From NCBI RefSeq assembly GCF_001375595.1, contig NZ_CVJQ01000001.1, forward strand, positions 310,001-374,000: DNA of 64,000 bases, given 5' to 3'. This stretch comes from Phenylobacterium immobile (ATCC 35973) (lineage in GTDB: Bacteria; Pseudomonadota; Alphaproteobacteria; Caulobacterales; Caulobacteraceae). The position numbers and the translations under genes are program-made. Position 1 is the first letter of the stretch. The number at the start of each line of letters is the position of its first letter. Below are positions 60,295 through 64,000 of the stretch, one piece after another. The notes beneath the pieces were generated by a model. The model was not told the origin of the DNA, did not search any database, and saw nothing but the letters and a program-made list of their open reading frames with translations.

Positions 60295-63200
60295 ACAGCG
60301 GCATCCGTCGATGGAGGCAACGCAACGAGGAAGGCGACCACTTCAAAGTCGTTGATCCCGGCAAATTCACCCTTCATCGCGTGGGTGCCGCCCATCTGGA
60401 ACAGGCTGGCGACGGCGCGCTCCTCCCGCTTGCCGACGAGACTTCCGACCGCTCGCGCGAGCAGCTTCTGATAGGGCTCCATGTCCCGGCCAAAGCGGGT
60501 CGCCTTGTCGAACCGTTTGCTGGCCGCCACGTCCGGCTCGTCCTGACCGAGGCTAAGTTTCTTGAGCCGGTCCAGAACCTGCTTGGCCTGCGTGTATGGA
60601 AGCAGGACTTCGCCATCGTCGCCGACGTGAACGACATAATGCGGCGCCAACGGATAACCCGGCTCGGCGACCGTCGCCGCAGCCTCGCCAACTGCGCGAA
60701 GGCAGAAGATGACCCCCGGCGGAAGCGGGTTCTCGCCCTCGGCGGGAGCCTCAGTCACCGCGTAGGTGCCGAGCGGCAAGGTATCGAGGCGGCTTCGGTT
60801 TTCCCGAAGATAGCCCGCAAGGTCGATGCGGAAATCATTGAGGGTGAGATCGGCGATGGAGACTCCGCTCGACAAATCCTCAAGGTCGATGACCGCATCC
60901 TGCAACTTTTGAAGCTGGGCGCGACGGTATTCCAGATCGTTCATTTCGTTGCCGGCCTGGAACTCGATGACGTTTTCCTCGCCCGTCGCCGATACGTCGA
61001 GCAGCATCATGCGTCCGCTGACGCGGGATTCGAGATCGAGATATTCGTCCAGCTCCATGTTGGGCCAGAAATTGACCAGCTGGATTTTCGTGTTCTGCGA
61101 GCCGATCCGGTCCACACGCCCGAAGCGCTGGATGATCCGAACCGGGTTCCAATGGATATCGTAATTGATGAGGAAGTCGCAGTCCTGAAGGTTCTGCCCC
61201 TCGGAAATGCAGTCCGTCGCGATCAGCAGATCGATCTCGCCTTCAGCCGCGAGTTCGGTGGGGCGTTCCTTCGAGCGTGGCGAGAAGGCGCTCAGGATAG
61301 CGCTCATATCACCACGCACACCGGGCATTGTGGTACGGTTGGAGCCGGTGCCGCTGACAACGGCGGTGTGAATGCCGAGGGTCTTCTGCGCCCACGCCGC
61401 AATGTCGCGATAGAGATAATCCGCCGTGTCGGCGAAGGCCGTGAACAGCAGGATTTTTCGATTGTCCGGGTTGATCGGCGCGCGGACCTTGTCGGCGATG
61501 ATCCGTTTGAGAGCCGCCAGCTTCGCGTCTCTATCAGGTGTCACAAGGCGAGCGGCGGCCAGCAACGCGCCGAGACGATCACGGTCCTCGGCAAGATCCT
61601 GACGCCAACGAACGCGATCAACGTCTTGCAGCAGCACCTTGACCTTGCGGCCAACGAGCAGCGCTTCGAAGGCGGGATCATCGACATCGATATCGTCGAT
61701 GGGCGTTTCCTCAACGGAATCGTCATGGGCGTCGATCTTGGCGAGCAAGGCCTCGACGTCTCGGAGCTGGCGCTCGATGGTCAGCGCGAACGAAGCGACC
61801 GAGCTTTCCATCCGCTTCAGGATATTCACGCGCAGCAGGTGAATGAGGCTTTCCTCGCGGTCTACCTGGCGGAAGAAACTCTCGCCGCCGCGAATTTTGG
61901 TGCTGTATTTCTCGTCGTAAGCCGCCTGCTTGTGCGGGAGTACATAGCGAAGCGGCGCATAGGCGCCGAGGGTCAGGCGGCGGATTTCGTTGTTGATCTC
62001 GCGGATCGGTCGGAATGCGCCGGCGAGGTCCACGTCGGCCTTGATGTTCACAGGCGGCAGGCGCTCGGGGAACTGGCCCGTTTCTGCGGTGCCGTAATAT
62101 CGCTGCACATGCTTTCGCGACCGGGCGATGGTCAGCATGTCGAGCAATTTGAAGTAATCGAAGCCAAGCATATCCATGAGGCGGGCTGGCCGACGTTCGG
62201 CCTCGCCAAGATCAAGCCAGCGGTTGAACTGCCCCTGCGCCTTGCGGATCGTTCCTTCGATGCTGGGGATGCCATGGCCCGACAGCGCCACATCGTTGCC
62301 CTCAGTAACGAATGCGATCTGATTTTTGAGGTCGGCCAGCCGATTGTTGACCGGCGTCGCCGACAACATGAGCACTTTGGTCTTCACGCCGGACTGGATG
62401 ATCCGCTTCATCAGGTGGTCGTAGCGGGTGTCCCGATCCTTGTGGGTCGGCTTGTTCCGAAAATTATGCGACTCGTCGATCACGACGAGATCGTAATTAC
62501 CCCAGTTGACGTGGGTGAGGTCGATGTCGCCGGACAGGCCGCCATCGCGTGACAGGTCGGTGTGGTTCAGGACATCATAATGTAGCCGGTCGGGCGCAAG
62601 CACGTTGCGCCGATCATTCGACTTGTAGAGCGTCCAGTTATCGCGCAGCCGCTTGGGGCAGAGCACCAGCACCCGATCATTCCGCAGCTCATAGTATTTA
62701 ATGACGGCAAGCGCCTCGAAGGTTTTGCCGAGGCCGACGCTATCGGCGATGATGCAGCCACCGATGCGCTCCAGCTTGTCGATAGCGCCGGTGACGCCAT
62801 CGCGCTGAAAACGGAACAGCTTTTTCCAGACGACCGTATCGCGAATACCGGTCGCGGATTTGATGATCCGCTCTTCGTCCAGCTCATCGCCGAGATCCTT
62901 GAACATCTGGTAGAGGATCTGGAAATAGACAAGCGACGGCGGTCGTTGCGACGCCATGTCCTCCAGCGCCGTGATGAGCGAAGCTTTGGCATCTGGATCG
63001 GCGCGCAGGTCGTTCCAGTTCGACTGGAACCATTCGGCGTAGCTGGCTGATTCGGCGTCTGCATCAGTCGCCTGCACGAGGCCAAGTTGCCCGCTTGGCG
63101 TCAAGCCGAGTCCCTCTGTCGTGAACGAACATGAACCCACCATCGCCTTGCCTGGAGATGAATGGTCGCGAACGAAGATGAACGACTGGGGTGGGGCCTT

Positions 63201-63503
63201 CCGGGTATTGCGGATGTCGGCCTTCTTGCTGATCCACTCGGAGGCAGATTTCGCCAACCATCGCCCTTGAAGCCGACCGCGGAAGGCGATGTCCGCCTCG
63301 CTCCCCAACAGTGATGAGGCAACCGAACTCGGCTCGCCGAGCACGAGCCTTGACCGGTCGATCCGCTCAAGCGCATCACGAATTTCGGCGAATGCAAAAA
63401 GGGAGAAGGTTGGCGATACAATGTCGACGCCAGCATTCGGCGCAATCCACTCGCGCAGGAGATCCAGCGCGCGATCCGCGCCGCTATTCCGTAGTAGCCT
63501 CAT
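60291..63503 (-). CDS. SNF2-family helicase with PLD-like N-terminus
   Basis: A 1070-residue protein from ATG 63503 (MRLLRNSG), which overlaps the ribbon-helix-helix stop by four bases. The N-terminal ~170 residues (APNAGVDIVSPTFSLFAFAEI and VGSCSFTTEGLG) resemble a phospholipase D-like nuclease domain, though a full HKD pair is not evident. Then SF2 motifs: IIADSVGLGKTFEAL (I), VVIDESHNFRN (II), LMLSATPVNN (III) and IQRFGRVDRIGSQN (VI). Candidate DNA translocase of the cluster. Confidence 0.85.
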   Translation of the reverse strand: MRLLRNSGADRALDLLREWIAPNAGVDIVSPTFSLFAFAEIRDALERIDRSRLVLGEPSSVASSLLGSEADIAFRGRLQGRWLAKSASEWISKKADIRNTRKAPPQSFIFVRDHSSPGKAMVGSCSFTTEGLGLTPSGQLGLVQATDADAESASYAEWFQSNWNDLRADPDAKASLITALEDMASQRPPSLVYFQILYQMFKDLGDELDEERIIKSATGIRDTVVWKKLFRFQRDGVTGAIDKLERIGGCIIADSVGLGKTFEALAVIKYYELRNDRVLVLCPKRLRDNWTLYKSNDRRNVLAPDRLHYDVLNHTDLSRDGGLSGDIDLTHVNWGNYDLVVIDESHNFRNKPTHKDRDTRYDHLMKRIIQSGVKTKVLMLSATPVNNRLADLKNQIAFVTEGNDVALSGHGIPSIEGTIRKAQGQFNRWLDLGEAERRPARLMDMLGFDYFKLLDMLTIARSRKHVQRYYGTAETGQFPERLPPVNIKADVDLAGAFRPIREINNEIRRLTLGAYAPLRYVLPHKQAAYDEKYSTKIRGGESFFRQVDREESLIHLLRVNILKRMESSVASFALTIERQLRDVEALLAKIDAHDDSVEETPIDDIDVDDPAFEALLVGRKVKVLLQDVDRVRWRQDLAEDRDRLGALLAAARLVTPDRDAKLAALKRIIADKVRAPINPDNRKILLFTAFADTADYLYRDIAAWAQKTLGIHTAVVSGTGSNRTTMPGVRGDMSAILSAFSPRSKERPTELAAEGEIDLLIATDCISEGQNLQDCDFLINYDIHWNPVRIIQRFGRVDRIGSQNTKIQLVNFWPNMELDEYLDLESRVSGRMMLLDVSATGEENVIEFQAGNEMNDLEYRRAQLQKLQDAVIDLEDLSSGVSIADLTLNDFRIDLAGYLRENRSRLDTLPLGTYAVTEAPAEGENPLPPGVIFCLRAVGEAAATVAEPGYPLAPHYVVHVGDDGEVLLPYTQAKQVLDRLKKLSLGQDEPDVAASKRFDKATRFGRDMEPYQKLLARAVGSLVGKREERAVASLFQMGGTHAMKGEFAGINDFEVVAFLVALPPSTDAAV

Positions 63504-63703
63504 TTGCCACTCTCCGGCGGCTTGCCGGGCGGCATCGGCGTCGGGGGCAAGCCGGACGACGTCTCGATGAATTGCCGCACGGCTTGCCGAATGACCCACG
63601 AGATCGAGGCATCGCGCGCGCGCGCAATCTTGTCGAGCGCCTGATAATCCTGCTCTTCTAGGCTTACCGTCAGCCGGGCAGCTTTGCGAGGACGCTCGTT
63701 CAT
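63500..63703 (-). CDS. Small ribbon-helix-helix protein
   Basis: A 67-residue protein from ATG 63703 with RLTVSLEEQDYQALDKIARARDASISWVIRQAVRQFI as ribbon-helix-helix and a Pro-rich tail. It opens the five-gene defence operon and overlaps the helicase start. A regulator of the cluster is likely. The start chosen has GTAGGT upstream; the longer open frame is not supported. Confidence 0.7.
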   Translation of the reverse strand: MNERPRKAARLTVSLEEQDYQALDKIARARDASISWVIRQAVRQFIETSSGLPPTPMPPGKPPESGK

Positions 63704-63939
63704 ACCTACCCCCAATGATCTATGAACAAGTATTGCAGAATATGCACCGAACTTCAACAAAGTGATGCAGTTTTCACCAACCCTTGGGTAGGCAGTCTTC
63801 CTTTCTGGCTGTGCTGAGAGCGGCACACTGTGCCGTTAAGGGCAGAACGGCAGCGGGCATTCGACGAATGCTCCACACAAAAAGGCCGGGAAATTTGGCG
63901 GCGTGAGAAATCTCAAACGCGCGATACCAACCTTGAGGT
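63704..63939. repeat. Inverted-repeat-rich gap at the right end of the element
   Basis: No gene seen. Four perfect inverted repeats: CGGCAC-ACT-GTGCCG (63821-63835), TGCCGTT...AACGGCA (63831-63852), GCATTCG-A-CGAATGC (63857-63871) and CCAACC-TTGA-GGTTGG (63927-63942, running into the tRNA CCA end). Such density suits integrase/excisionase arm sites or an attachment region; the promoter of the defence operon must also lie here. Confidence 0.4.
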
Positions 63940-64000
63940 TGGCGCACCCATCAGGATTCGAACCTGAGGCCTCTACCTTCGGAGGGTAGCGCTCTATCCA
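63940..64000 (-). tRNA. tRNA-Arg(CCG), partial at the window edge
   Basis: On the minus strand the visible part runs D-arm (TGGATAGAGCG), anticodon stem CTACC/GGTAG with loop CTCCGAA (anticodon CCG), T-arm TCAGG-TTCGAAT-CCTGA, acceptor TGGGTGC, G73 and encoded CCA. The first ~17 bases are outside the window. Stems seen are fully paired, so this copy should be functional. It borders the element on the right. Confidence 0.88.

Noticed and set aside
1..64000. CRISPR arrays, rRNA genes, transposase-bearing insertion sequences
   Set aside because: No regularly spaced identical repeats with unique spacers, no rRNA-like sequence and no transposase gene were found on reading through.

Overview
The window looks like one high-GC alphaproteobacterial chromosome region (gene style and families suggest Caulobacterales or Sphingomonadales; this is inference) carrying an integrative and conjugative element of about 56.7 kb with two defence clusters.

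Left flank, 1-7256: ordinary chromosomal genes. These are a partial FAD-dependent oxidoreductase, a VanZ-like membrane protein, a GPH-family sugar:cation symporter, a TetR-type regulator with a broken frame, a small hypothetical, and a three-gene envelope operon (two lipoproteins and an M48 protease). Several frames here are interrupted by single-base shifts or a TGA codon.

Left boundary, 7257-8884: the 3' portion of a tRNA-Arg(CCG) followed by a tyrosine integrase. At the other end of the window (63940-64000+) lies another tRNA-Arg(CCG) on the same strand. The pair frames the element, although the two sequences are clearly diverged.

Defence cluster 1, 8966-18525: a promoter and HTH regulator lead into a large adenine methyltransferase and a PD-(D/E)XK-like protein on the plus strand. 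Convergent to them is a minus-strand operon from one promoter: AbiEi, AbiEii, an OLD-family ATPase/TOPRIM nuclease and a UvrD-like helicase (Gabija-like).

Element core, 18627-54514: DUF932, a ParB-like protein, a strawberry-notch-type helicase/methylase, a TOPRIM protein, DUF2493, a FitAB toxin-antitoxin pair, DUF736, small regulators, RepA, ParA and a partition partner, DUF2840, the TraF-type peptidase, a lytic transglycosylase, a VirD2-type relaxase (DUF3363), TraG, then trbBCDEJKLFGI, DUF2274 and a LysR regulator. The trb genes build the mating channel, the relaxase nicks and pilots DNA, TraG couples the two, and RepA/ParA may allow the excised circle to replicate and be kept. Three of the core genes (DUF932, ParB, SNO) share a structured leader with an identical stem and an identical loop decamer. 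Two others (DUF2493, DUF736) share a second leader type.

Defence cluster 2, 54586-63703: a minus-strand operon of a ribbon-helix-helix protein, a PLD/SNF2-type helicase, a DUF4391 protein, a type III Mod-like methyltransferase with an AT-rich core, and a type III Res-like subunit. A region rich in inverted repeats then runs up to the right-hand tRNA-Arg. No CRISPR array, rRNA gene or insertion sequence was seen.
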